Origin: an uncultured Megasphaera sp.
Lineage (GTDB): Bacteria; Bacillota; Negativicutes; Veillonellales; Megasphaeraceae
Assembly: GCA_937895695.1 (NCBI GenBank)
Contig: CALBLM010000353.1
Location: 1-6,961, forward strand
Reading direction: 5' to 3'
DNA: 6,961 bases
The translations under genes and the position numbers were made by a program. Numbering within the stretch: the first letter of the stretch is position 1; each line of letters begins with the position of its first letter. Shown here one piece after another: positions 1 to 5,589 of the stretch. The notes below the pieces were generated by a model. That model saw nothing but the letters and a program-made list of their open reading frames with translations. It made no database searches and was not told where the DNA came from.

Positions 1-589
1 ATGTTTGAAAATCATCTGCCCAAGAATTGGCAATAGATGGGCGATTCGTAACGACAAGAACGCGTTGAAACTTCATGGTCCTAACTAAATCATACGCCGA
101 TAAAGTCTTGCCAAATCGCGGCTTACAATTCCATAAAAATTCGTCTCCCCCATGTTTGTAGTAAGCAGCCGTTATATCGACCGCTTCTTCTTGTTCTTTT
201 CGCAGAGTATACTCAATTCCTGTATCTGAAACCTTGGATTTCTTAGATGCAAATTCATTAAAATATTGCTGAGAGATGGAGCCGGTAATTTTGAACCATT
301 CTGTCTTAGGTTCTCTTTGCACCTTTTTGTTAGATGTTAAATACGCATGAAAATCAGAATCATGAAAATATTCACCGGAGCCGTCCTTATACATCGCATT
401 ATCGCACCAAGCTAATTTTGTTTTGATATTGGCAGTATGGGTCTGTTGTTTTATACGTTCTTCAACCGTTTGCCTATCTGTATACCCAATCTTCGTCCAT
501 CCTTCATGATAGGGAATACCAGGAGTGTTATACGCATAAATCATAGGAATAATCCGTTTATACGGATGAATGTGTTTTTGAATATCCAT
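1..589 (-). CDS. GIY-YIG/T5orf172 nuclease-like domain fused to SF2 helicase, restriction subunit (partial, 3' end outside window)
   Basis: Only the first 196 codons are present; the gene runs off the left edge with no stop. Residues about 17-100 look like a T5orf172-type GIY-YIG domain: IYAY at 17-20, GWTKIGYT at 30-37, the VEERI helix with Arg45, His81, and EWF at 97-99 with the likely metal-binding Glu97. Next comes an LRKEQ helicase entry motif (129-133), a Walker A-like CKPRFGKT (155-162, Cys where the first Gly usually sits) and a motif Ia-like VLVVTNRP (177-184). These mark the N-terminus of an ATP-dependent superfamily-2 translocase. The start ATG lies one base after the methyltransferase stop, with AAAGGAG ten bases upstream inside the methyltransferase gene, so translation is probably coupled. 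The inferred role is the ATP-dependent restriction (cleavage/translocation) subunit partnering the methyltransferase. The domain calls are firm; that the GIY-YIG domain is the active nuclease is inferred, and a further nuclease could lie in the missing C-terminus. Confidence 0.85.
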   Translation of the reverse strand, partial: MDIQKHIHPYKRIIPMIYAYNTPGIPYHEGWTKIGYTDRQTVEERIKQQTHTANIKTKLAWCDNAMYKDGSGEYFHDSDFHAYLTSNKKVQREPKTEWFKITGSISQQYFNEFASKKSKVSDTGIEYTLRKEQEEAVDITAAYYKHGGDEFLWNCKPRFGKTLSAYDLVRTMKFQRVLVVTNRPSIANSWADDFQT

Positions 590-590
590 G

Positions 591-2507
591 CTATTTCATC
601 TCCTTTACATTCGTTTCAATGAAATTGATTTCTTCTTGGGTCAATTTATATTTTTTATATAATTGCTGATCAATATTGGGTATAGGCTGAGACCAATCAA
701 TATCGGATTTTTCTGAAAAATTTTGAAGTGGGACAAAAATAAGAGTATTTTTTGATAATCCAAATCCACTCATAGTTATAAGCATTAAAAATCTAACAAA
801 TTGTGTTTTCATATACTTACATGTATTTTCTGCTAATTCTTTTTTTTCATTTGACCCTATTAAAAAATACGAATGTGTGCATATCTCATTAGGGCCAATA
901 ACTTTTAATGAAGACGGAATAACTCTAAATTTTCCTTCTTTATTAGGTTCCCCAGCATGTTCTGCCCCTGTCTTGCTTATTAATACTTTATACTTATCTA
1001 TATATTCAAAACCTTTATTAATTTCCACTTTTGATATATATGTGCATCCATCGGTTGCATGTAATATAAGTTCATTATCATTAGACTTATTCACATTGCC
1101 ACGATAATTAGTAGATAGTCCAAACGGCATTAATCCACTTGCTATATCAGTAAGATAATTCGAAGTACAACATGTTACCTTGCGAATAATATCAACAGCC
1201 TGATTATATCTAATTAGTATCGGAAATTCATTCAATGGTCGTGTTAACTCTGTTCTTACACCATTTGTAGTATTTACGAATCTACAATCTCCTTTATAAT
1301 TACTTTTCCATATAAAAAAGTTCACACCACCACTAATACTATTATTGGGGAATAAATCTTTAGCATTTGTATAATCAAAAATCACTTTTATAGAACGATC
1401 ATTCATCATTTCTTCTCTAAATTTATTCAATCCCATTCCCCCTGAAAACCAACGTGATGGGGTAATTAAAGAAATACTTTTAGGCCTTGTATCTTTTATC
1501 TGTTCAAAAAATAAATTATAAAGTGGTCTTGCCTGTCTACCAGCCCCGTTGGTATCTTCTTGAAAAGGCGGATTCCCAATTACATAATCAAATTTCATGC
1601 CAGTCTGCCTGCCTTTCATTGTTGCAAATACAATACTTTGCTTCATGTTTCTCCAGTCATATATCCTGCATACTGATTGCGTAACGTTTTTTATTTGTTC
1701 CTCAAAAAGAGAGATTTCTTCCATAGAATCTATATGACAAGGAATGGTGTCCGTTAATCCATCCATTTGCCATAAATTCCACGTCACCTTATTTGCCAAT
1801 CGATTCAAAATGTTGACATCTAGTACCTCATTCCATCGATGTGTATAAAATTCAATAAACGTCTTGATAACATTCACTCTGGCAATCAAAAGATTATCTC
1901 CTTGATACTCATATCCAAACGTTGCCTCTAACGCACGAGTAGCCCAATAAATCCATTCTTCTCGTGTTGTTACATATTCAGAAATGACATGGAGCTTCCT
2001 GTCTAAAACCCCCCTTCGTTCTTCTACAGGTATCATGTTTCCATTGGTTCCATCATATCGTTGTACGAGATACGGTGCTTCACCACACGTAATTTCTAGC
2101 CGTTTATTATCAACATACGTTTTCCAAGATTTTTTTGTCTGCTGAAAAAGAGTATCTACCTGTTGCCAAGCATCTATAGGAAGCGTTTTCATGGTAAACC
2201 AATCACAATCAATGGCGTCAATCATTTTATTGCATACCCATAGAGGCGTTGATACTTCCCCATGCATTTTCGTCCGACCGACTTGCTGTTTAACATCTCT
2301 TCTTACTCTGGTTTTAATTACATCAAAAGAATGAAAAAGAATACGTGTTACAAATATTTCACAATATTTCGCATACTGTTCTCCATACTCACGATACGCA
2401 TTAGTTCCCCAAAGAATATGTCTTTTTGTCGTCTTATCTGCCAATAATTTATCCAATAACCCTAGTTTCTGTAATTCAATCATGTCATCTTGTATATTGA
2501 CTAACAC
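591..2507 (-). CDS. Eco57I-like gamma-class N6-adenine DNA methyltransferase with target-recognition region
   Basis: About 638 aa; positions below count from a TTG two codons upstream (2513). It should transfer methyl groups from S-adenosylmethionine to adenine in a specific DNA site, marking self DNA. Visible motifs in order: GEVSTPLWVCNKM (85-97, motif X-like AdoMet contact), LEITCGEAPYLV (139-150, atypical motif I), GYEYQGDNLLIAR (200-212), DYVIGNPPF (309-317) with the catalytic NPPF at 314-317, and ITPSRW (350-355). A variable region from about 445 to 600 is the likely target-recognition domain, followed by a conserved-looking tail (IDQQLYKKYKLTQEEI). I see no PD-(D/E)XK motif at the N-terminus, so this is not obviously a type IIG cut-and-methylate enzyme; cleavage is more likely supplied by the helicase gene one base downstream. 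Start choice: GTG at 2507 sits ten bases from AAAGGAGG, while TTG at 2513 would be only four bases away. The C-terminal half is markedly A+T-richer than the N-terminal half. Confidence 0.92.
   Translation of the reverse strand: MLVNIQDDMIELQKLGLLDKLLADKTTKRHILWGTNAYREYGEQYAKYCEIFVTRILFHSFDVIKTRVRRDVKQQVGRTKMHGEVSTPLWVCNKMIDAIDCDWFTMKTLPIDAWQQVDTLFQQTKKSWKTYVDNKRLEITCGEAPYLVQRYDGTNGNMIPVEERRGVLDRKLHVISEYVTTREEWIYWATRALEATFGYEYQGDNLLIARVNVIKTFIEFYTHRWNEVLDVNILNRLANKVTWNLWQMDGLTDTIPCHIDSMEEISLFEEQIKNVTQSVCRIYDWRNMKQSIVFATMKGRQTGMKFDYVIGNPPFQEDTNGAGRQARPLYNLFFEQIKDTRPKSISLITPSRWFSGGMGLNKFREEMMNDRSIKVIFDYTNAKDLFPNNSISGGVNFFIWKSNYKGDCRFVNTTNGVRTELTRPLNEFPILIRYNQAVDIIRKVTCCTSNYLTDIASGLMPFGLSTNYRGNVNKSNDNELILHATDGCTYISKVEINKGFEYIDKYKVLISKTGAEHAGEPNKEGKFRVIPSSLKVIGPNEICTHSYFLIGSNEKKELAENTCKYMKTQFVRFLMLITMSGFGLSKNTLIFVPLQNFSEKSDIDWSQPIPNIDQQLYKKYKLTQEEINFIETNVKEMK
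600..606 (-). promoter_or_regulatory. Shine-Dalgarno site of the helicase gene, inside the methyltransferase end
   Basis: On the minus strand AAAGGAG lies within the last codons of the methyltransferase gene, ten bases before the helicase ATG at 589. Together with the 1-base gap between stop and start it supports the chosen start and a single two-gene mRNA. Confidence 0.75.
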
Positions 2508-2517
2508 GAACAAAACA

Positions 2518-2525
2518 CCTCCTTT
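2518..2525 (-). promoter_or_regulatory. Shine-Dalgarno site of the methyltransferase gene
   Basis: AAAGGAGG on the minus strand. It leaves 10 bases to GTG (2507) and only 4 to the in-frame TTG (2513), favouring the GTG start. Confidence 0.7.
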
Positions 2526-2765
2526 CTGTTTCTATTCATATGAAATCTATCGTGTATCCACGGACTTTTTTCTTCACGTCACAATCCTCACCAAAAAGTG
2601 TACGTTGTTACAGCAGGGTATTTATTGCATAAAATTCTATAAATTTGTTGTATTTAGTTAGAAATATTCATTTTTGTCTAAAATTAGAATTTATGTTACA
2701 CTTACAATAAAGTACGCTTTATTGCCATAATATGCCAAAAACAAAACAACTCTTTTAGACATAGA
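2526..2765. other. A+T-rich intergenic region upstream of the R-M operon
   Basis: No convincing gene. It must hold the R-M operon promoter on the minus strand, but I see only weak matches; one is TAGACA, 18 bases, TAAATA around 2651-2680. The heptamer TGTTACA occurs twice (2606-2612 and 2694-2700). The perfect inverted repeat at 2705-2724 is listed separately. No small controller (C-protein) gene of the kind found in front of some R-M operons is visible. Confidence 0.5.
2705..2724. repeat. Perfect 8-bp inverted repeat with 4-base centre
   Basis: CAATAAAG, centre TACG, then CTTTATTG. It lies between the R-M operon and the recombinase terminator, about 180-200 bp upstream of the methyltransferase start. 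The symmetry suits a dimeric DNA-binding protein such as an operator or recombinase site. It is not a typical terminator because the stem is A+T-rich and no T-run follows on either strand. Confidence 0.5.
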
Positions 2766-2812
2766 AAAAGCGACATGCCCATCGTTTCTCTTTTTATCAG
2801 CATGTCGCTTTT
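2766..2812 (-). terminator. Intrinsic terminator after the recombinase gene
   Basis: Arms AAAAGCGACATG (2766-2777) and CATGTCGCTTTT (2801-2812) form a perfect 12-bp stem with a 23-base loop. In the minus direction the stem ends in a T-run, 16 bases past the recombinase stop codon. The reverse orientation also carries T-rich sequence, so it may work both ways. The loop is longer than usual. Confidence 0.75.
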
Positions 2813-2828
2813 ATTTATATTTATTCCA

Positions 2829-3428
2829 TTATTTCTGTAACCATTTCTTGGCTTTGTATCGAAACGTCGATAGCGGCATGTGACATTCTCTAGCTGCTTG
2901 GACGCCGGTGATGTCTCCTTTTTCCCATTGTTGTACGATATCTGCAAAATGCTCAGGCAATGCTTTTTCCGGTCGGCCAAATTTTTTGCCTTTGGCTTTG
3001 GCAAGAGCAATGCCTTCAGCTTGTCGCTGGCGAATCATGTTACGTTCGTTTTCGGCGACGAACGATAAGATTTGCAATACAACATCGCTGAGAAACGTCC
3101 CAATCAAATCTTTCCCCCGCCGTGTATCCAAAATGGGCATATCCAGTACAACAATATCGATGCCTTTTTCTTTCGTTAATATACGCCATTGTTCTTGAAT
3201 TTCGTTATAATTTCGCCCCAGTCTGTCAATACTTTTGATATATAAGATGTCATCTTTTCGTAGTTTCCCCATCAATTGTTGATATGCCTGTCGCTGAAAA
3301 TCTTTTCCCGATTGCTTATCAATAAAAATATGAGGATCCGGAATGTTCATCTCTTGTAATGCTTTGATTTGTCGTACTTCATGTTGGTCTTTGCTACTGA
3401 CGCGTACGTATCCGTAGGATTGGTTCAT
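2829..3428 (-). CDS. Small serine recombinase (resolvase/invertase family)
   Basis: 199 aa, full length for a Tn3/Hin-type small serine recombinase, which cuts and rejoins DNA at short sites through a covalent phosphoserine link. The catalytic domain begins YGYVRVSSKDQ (5-15) with Arg9 and nucleophile Ser11. QSGKDFQRQAY (39-49) supplies a conserved Arg (46), and SIDRLGRN (66-73) gives Asp68, Arg69 and Arg72. The long dimerization helix is at FVAENERNMIRQRQAEGI (123-140). After the KKFGRP linker (148-153) a C-terminal helix-turn-helix (about 160-197, GVQAARECHMPLSTFRYKAKKW) should bind DNA. All catalytic residues expected of the family are present, so it looks active. It stands alone, with its own Shine-Dalgarno and terminator, between the R-M operon (same strand) and the divergent LUD gene. 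No transposase is visible here. It could be a resolvase relic of a mobile element or a DNA invertase; its sites are unknown. Confidence 0.93.
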   Translation of the reverse strand: MNQSYGYVRVSSKDQHEVRQIKALQEMNIPDPHIFIDKQSGKDFQRQAYQQLMGKLRKDDILYIKSIDRLGRNYNEIQEQWRILTKEKGIDIVVLDMPILDTRRGKDLIGTFLSDVVLQILSFVAENERNMIRQRQAEGIALAKAKGKKFGRPEKALPEHFADIVQQWEKGDITGVQAARECHMPLSTFRYKAKKWLQK

Positions 3429-3438
3429 AGAATTTCAT

Positions 3439-3446
3439 CCCTCCTT
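3439..3446 (-). promoter_or_regulatory. Shine-Dalgarno site of the recombinase
   Basis: AAGGAGGG on the minus strand, with 11 bases between GGAGG and the ATG at 3428. The spacing is slightly long but the match is strong. It supports the start that gives the normal N-terminus MNQSYGYVRVS. Confidence 0.65.
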
Positions 3447-3456
3447 GATTGATAAA
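3446..3456 (+). repeat. 11-bp direct repeat, copy 1
   Basis: TGATTGATAAA, abutting the recombinase Shine-Dalgarno site. An identical copy lies exactly 120 bp to the right at 3566-3576. It could be a regulator or recombinase half-site, or chance in A+T-rich DNA. Confidence 0.4.
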
Positions 3457-3647
3457 AATAATACTCTCTATGTATAAGAGACCTGGATCTGCATTTCTTC
3501 TTATATTTATCATGAGAATTCATACGGATTTTTCAACTATCGAGTAGTACGATATGCCATTAGCATGATTGATAAAGATTTTAAACAGATTGTTCATTTT
3601 TTCCATTGTCAAACAGGCTAAAATACGCTACGCTTATGCTGTATACA
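3457..3647. other. Divergent intergenic region between recombinase and LUD gene
   Basis: With its flanks this gives 260 bp free of genes. On the minus strand TTGAAA at 3531-3536 is a possible -35 for the recombinase, but the matching -10 is poor. A weak short dyad (TATCG, 7 bases, CGATA) lies near 3539-3555. No terminator hairpin or RNA gene is recognised. Confidence 0.4.
3566..3576 (+). repeat. 11-bp direct repeat, copy 2
   Basis: TGATTGATAAA, identical to 3446-3456 and in the same orientation. Confidence 0.4.
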
Positions 3648-3660
3648 TGTTATATATAAT
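3648..3660 (+). promoter_or_regulatory. Candidate promoter -10 region of the LUD gene
   Basis: TGTTATATATAAT contains an extended -10 reading (TG, T, TATATA at 3651-3656) and an overlapping perfect TATAAT at 3655-3660. No good -35 is seen at 16-18 bases upstream. It would give a leader of about 20-25 bases carrying the Shine-Dalgarno site. Confidence 0.4.
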
Positions 3661-3674
3661 TAGTATATCTATAT

Positions 3675-3682
3675 AAGGAGGA
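3675..3682 (+). promoter_or_regulatory. Shine-Dalgarno site of the LUD gene
   Basis: AAGGAGGA, seven bases from GGAGG to the ATG at 3689. Near-ideal match and spacing, which fixes the start. Confidence 0.85.
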
Positions 3683-3688
3683 TGTATC

Positions 3689-4330
3689 ATGGATAGAACA
3701 AGCATGATGTATAAAATGTATGATAAAAAAGGGCCAAAAGTTGCTGAAAATTTCAACAAACGCGGCTTTGAAGCGTACTACTGTCCTACTAAGGAAGATG
3801 CGTTAGCAAAAGCTATTTCCCTCATTCCTGAAGACCATGTCGTATCGTGGGGCGGTTCTGTGTCGATTAATGATATCGGCCTGCGTCCGTATGTATTGGA
3901 ACATCGTCAGGTCATTGACCGCGATACGGCAAAAACACCAGAAGAACGGCAAGAACTGCTTCGTCAAGCGTTAGTATGCGATACGTATATTATGGGTACG
4001 AATGCCGCTACAGAAGACGGCCAGCTGTATAATATTGATGGTACGGGAAACCGTGTGGCCGCACTGATTTTTGGACCCAAACAAGTCATCGTTCTTGTTG
4101 GCATGAATAAAGTCGAACCTACGCTGGAAACAGCGATTTCCCGTGCTCGTACCGTCGCATCACCGATGAACATGCAGCGTTTCAGCAAAAAAACACCTTG
4201 TGCCGTAACCGGCATGTGTGCTGACTGCAATAGTCCCGATAGCATTTGCAATCAAATGGTTCGTACACGCCGTTGCGCACCGGCAGGCCGCATCAAGGTC
4301 ATTTTAGTCGGCGAAAATATTGGCTTCTAA
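3689..4330 (+). CDS. LUD-domain protein (LutC/YkgG-like lactate utilization family, DUF162)
   Basis: 213 aa, typical length for a stand-alone LUD protein and likely cytoplasmic. Family members include LutC and the C-terminal part of LutB, which take part in the iron-sulfur L-lactate dehydrogenase LutABC; many stand-alone members have no proven reaction. Visible signatures: RGFEAYYCPTKEDALAKA (25-42), VVSWGGSVSI (51-60), then DTYIMGTNAATEDGQLYNID (98-117) and GTGNRVAALIFGP (118-130), the conserved nucleotide/ligand-binding-like core. The tail carries five cysteines (171, 177, 180, 187, 196), spaced C-x5-C-x2-C-x6-C-x8-C, which could bind a metal or Fe-S cluster. No lutA or lutB homologue is in view. 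A lactate permease lies 1.3 kb downstream on the same strand, supporting a lactate link, although a strong terminator separates them. The family is certain; the exact role is not. Confidence 0.92.
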   Translation: MDRTSMMYKMYDKKGPKVAENFNKRGFEAYYCPTKEDALAKAISLIPEDHVVSWGGSVSINDIGLRPYVLEHRQVIDRDTAKTPEERQELLRQALVCDTYIMGTNAATEDGQLYNIDGTGNRVAALIFGPKQVIVLVGMNKVEPTLETAISRARTVASPMNMQRFSKKTPCAVTGMCADCNSPDSICNQMVRTRRCAPAGRIKVILVGENIGF

Positions 4331-4375
4331 TCTGTTACATATTTCTCTGCATCTAGCAGGCACAACGGTAACTTC

Positions 4376-4405
4376 TTGTGTTATACTAAACATCGTATGT
4401 ATATT
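4376..4405 (+). promoter_or_regulatory. Weak candidate promoter for the alpha/beta hydrolase gene
   Basis: TTGTGT (4376-4381), 18 bases, TATATT (4400-4405), in the 112-bp gap after the LUD gene. Other TATA-like strings nearby make the exact choice uncertain. The hydrolase may have its own promoter or be read through from the LUD gene. Confidence 0.3.
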
Positions 4406-4442
4406 GTATATAACTATATAAAACAGGAAAGAGATATGTAAC

Positions 4443-5204
4443 ATGGAAAAATATTTTGATATTAATACAGAAGGCTATAGTGTCCGCTGCAAATTGCTTT
4501 GCAGTGACCATGACAAAACAACGCGTACATTTGACAATGTTGTCATCGTCACGCACGGATTTGGCAGTAATAAGGAAACTGCCGGTACGCTTCATTTTGC
4601 CGAGCATTTGACATCGAAATACAAAGGCTATGCGGTCATTGCCTTTGATTGGCCCTGTCATGGTGCCGATGCCCGTAAAAAACTGACGATACAGGAATGC
4701 CTGCAATATTTGACATTCGTAACAACGTATGCCAAAGACACGTTACAGGCAAAATATATTTATAACTATTCGTCTAGTTTTGGTGCATACATTACGTTGC
4801 GCTATCTGATTGAAGTCGGCAATCCATTCACCAAAATTGCATTGCGCTGTCCGGCAATCCATATGTACGAAACAATGTCCCAGTATATTACGCCGGCAGA
4901 CCATGCCAAACTCAAAAAAGGCAAGGAAATACAAATTGGCTTTGACCGCAAAATGAAAATTGATAGTTCCTTTTTAGACGACTTGCATCAGTTTGATGTC
5001 ATGAAGCATGAATATTTTGATTATGCGGATATCATGTTAATTCTCCATGGGACAAAAGATGAAATGATTCCGATTGCAGATTCTAAAGCATTTGCTGAAA
5101 ACAATGTCATCGAATTTATTCCCGTCGAAGGAGCTAATCATCCGTTCCAAAATCCGAATCATATGGCCTTAGCCGTTCACAAGATTATTGAATTTTTTGC
5201 GTAA
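4443..5204 (+). CDS. Alpha/beta hydrolase (serine hydrolase, esterase/acylaminopeptidase-like)
   Basis: 253 aa with no signal peptide, so a cytoplasmic alpha/beta-fold hydrolase, likely an esterase or peptidase-like enzyme of unknown substrate. Landmarks: THGFGSNK (37-44) forms the oxyanion region; AFDWPCHGAD (67-76) is the usual strand-4 segment; the nucleophile elbow is SSSFG (110-114) with Ser112 in the G-x-S-x-G position but Ser replacing the first Gly; the acid is Asp206 in HGTKDEMIP (202-210); the base is His233 in GANHPF (230-235). The triad is therefore complete. Length and order resemble the Est1E/cinnamoyl esterase-like and S33-like groups. It starts 112 bp after the LUD gene with no clear terminator between them, so read-through is possible. 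Its Shine-Dalgarno is weak (AGGAAAGAG, 4425-4433). It ends in a strong hairpin terminator. A specific substrate cannot be assigned from sequence. Confidence 0.9.
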   Translation: MEKYFDINTEGYSVRCKLLCSDHDKTTRTFDNVVIVTHGFGSNKETAGTLHFAEHLTSKYKGYAVIAFDWPCHGADARKKLTIQECLQYLTFVTTYAKDTLQAKYIYNYSSSFGAYITLRYLIEVGNPFTKIALRCPAIHMYETMSQYITPADHAKLKKGKEIQIGFDRKMKIDSSFLDDLHQFDVMKHEYFDYADIMLILHGTKDEMIPIADSKAFAENNVIEFIPVEGANHPFQNPNHMALAVHKIIEFFA

Positions 5205-5224
5205 TACATACATCTCGTTTTTCT

Positions 5225-5268
5225 AAAATAGGAACTTTCGAATCGATATGGTAGGAAGTTCCTATTTT
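5225..5268 (+). terminator. Strong intrinsic terminator after the alpha/beta hydrolase gene
   Basis: Perfect 13-bp stem, AAAATAGGAACTT (5225-5237) with AAGTTCCTATTTT (5256-5268), an 18-base loop and a run of five T. It starts 20 bases past the hydrolase stop. It should insulate the permease from upstream transcription; the A-tract on the other side could also make it act in the opposite direction. Confidence 0.88.
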
Positions 5269-5428
5269 TCATTTTAAAAGGGATTTTTTTCACAATTATC
5301 GTTTGTCAATATATAAATAGCCCATTTTTTAATTTTTATTATACGTTTTTTGCATTAAAAATATAATAATGACCTCTCAAATATGCATAGAACCCTTGAT
5401 ATTTACCCATTTATCGCTTTTTTATTAA

Positions 5429-5437
5429 TGCTATAAT
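5429..5437 (+). promoter_or_regulatory. Candidate extended -10 promoter upstream of the permease
   Basis: TGCTATAAT: a perfect extended -10 (TG, one base, TATAAT). The -35 region at 16-18 bases upstream is poor, which extended -10 promoters tolerate. It predicts a start near 5444 and a leader of about 218 bases. Confidence 0.5.
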
Positions 5438-5453
5438 GGAATACAATTTCCTA

Positions 5454-5482
5454 TTGAACTATGCGCTTCTTTTATGTATACT
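5454..5482 (+). promoter_or_regulatory. Candidate sigma-A type promoter of the permease
   Basis: TTGAAC (5454-5459), exactly 17 bases, TATACT (5477-5482). It is the best two-box promoter seen in the leader. A further TATAAT (5488-5493) lies just downstream without a good -35. The predicted start is near 5489. Confidence 0.55.
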
Positions 5483-5490
5483 GTTAGTAT

Positions 5491-5504
5491 AATTCATCTG
5501 AATT
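5491..5504. repeat. Short dyad over the predicted permease transcription start (possible operator)
   Basis: AATTCATCTGAATT: perfect 6-bp arms around a 2-base centre, just downstream of the candidate -10 boxes, where a repressor would block transcription. The ATTCATC half recurs at 5559-5565. Lactate genes are often controlled by GntR-type regulators, but no exact known operator is matched. Confidence 0.4.
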
Positions 5505-5554
5505 AAAAAACTGTTTTTATAATAGCTTTTTAGAATATACACCTTAATTTTTTT

Positions 5555-5589
5555 TACTATTCATCCTGTATTTTTGTGTGTGAATAGTA
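5555..5589 (+). promoter_or_regulatory. Leader hairpin A (9-bp inverted repeat)
   Basis: TACTATTCA (5555-5563) pairs perfectly with TGAATAGTA (5581-5589) across 17 bases. It shares bases 5581-5584 with hairpin B, so the two cannot form together. Confidence 0.45.

Noticed and set aside
437..622. A short plus-strand open frame across the methyltransferase-helicase junction
   Set aside because: It is antisense to two well-supported coupled genes and has no domain.
591..2513. Methyltransferase as a type IIG enzyme that also cuts
   Set aside because: The first 85 residues show no PD-(D/E)XK pattern, and a nuclease-like helicase gene follows directly; a split system is the simpler reading.
2702..3010. 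A 102-codon open frame on the minus strand running through the recombinase 3' end and its terminator
   Set aside because: It overlaps the recombinase in another frame, crosses the terminator hairpin and shows no recognisable domain.
2815..3510. The 10-mer TTATATTTAT flanking the recombinase at 2815-2824 and 3501-3510, resembling a target-site duplication
   Set aside because: It is pure A/T in A+T-rich DNA and does not extend further; chance is the better explanation.
4361..4385. Possible hairpin (CACAA / TTGTG) between the LUD and hydrolase genes
   Set aside because: Only 5 bp with a 10-base loop and no T-run, too weak to call a terminator.
4386..4706. A 106-codon minus-strand open frame over the start of the alpha/beta hydrolase
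   Set aside because: It is opposite a gene with a complete catalytic triad, and its product is not protein-like.
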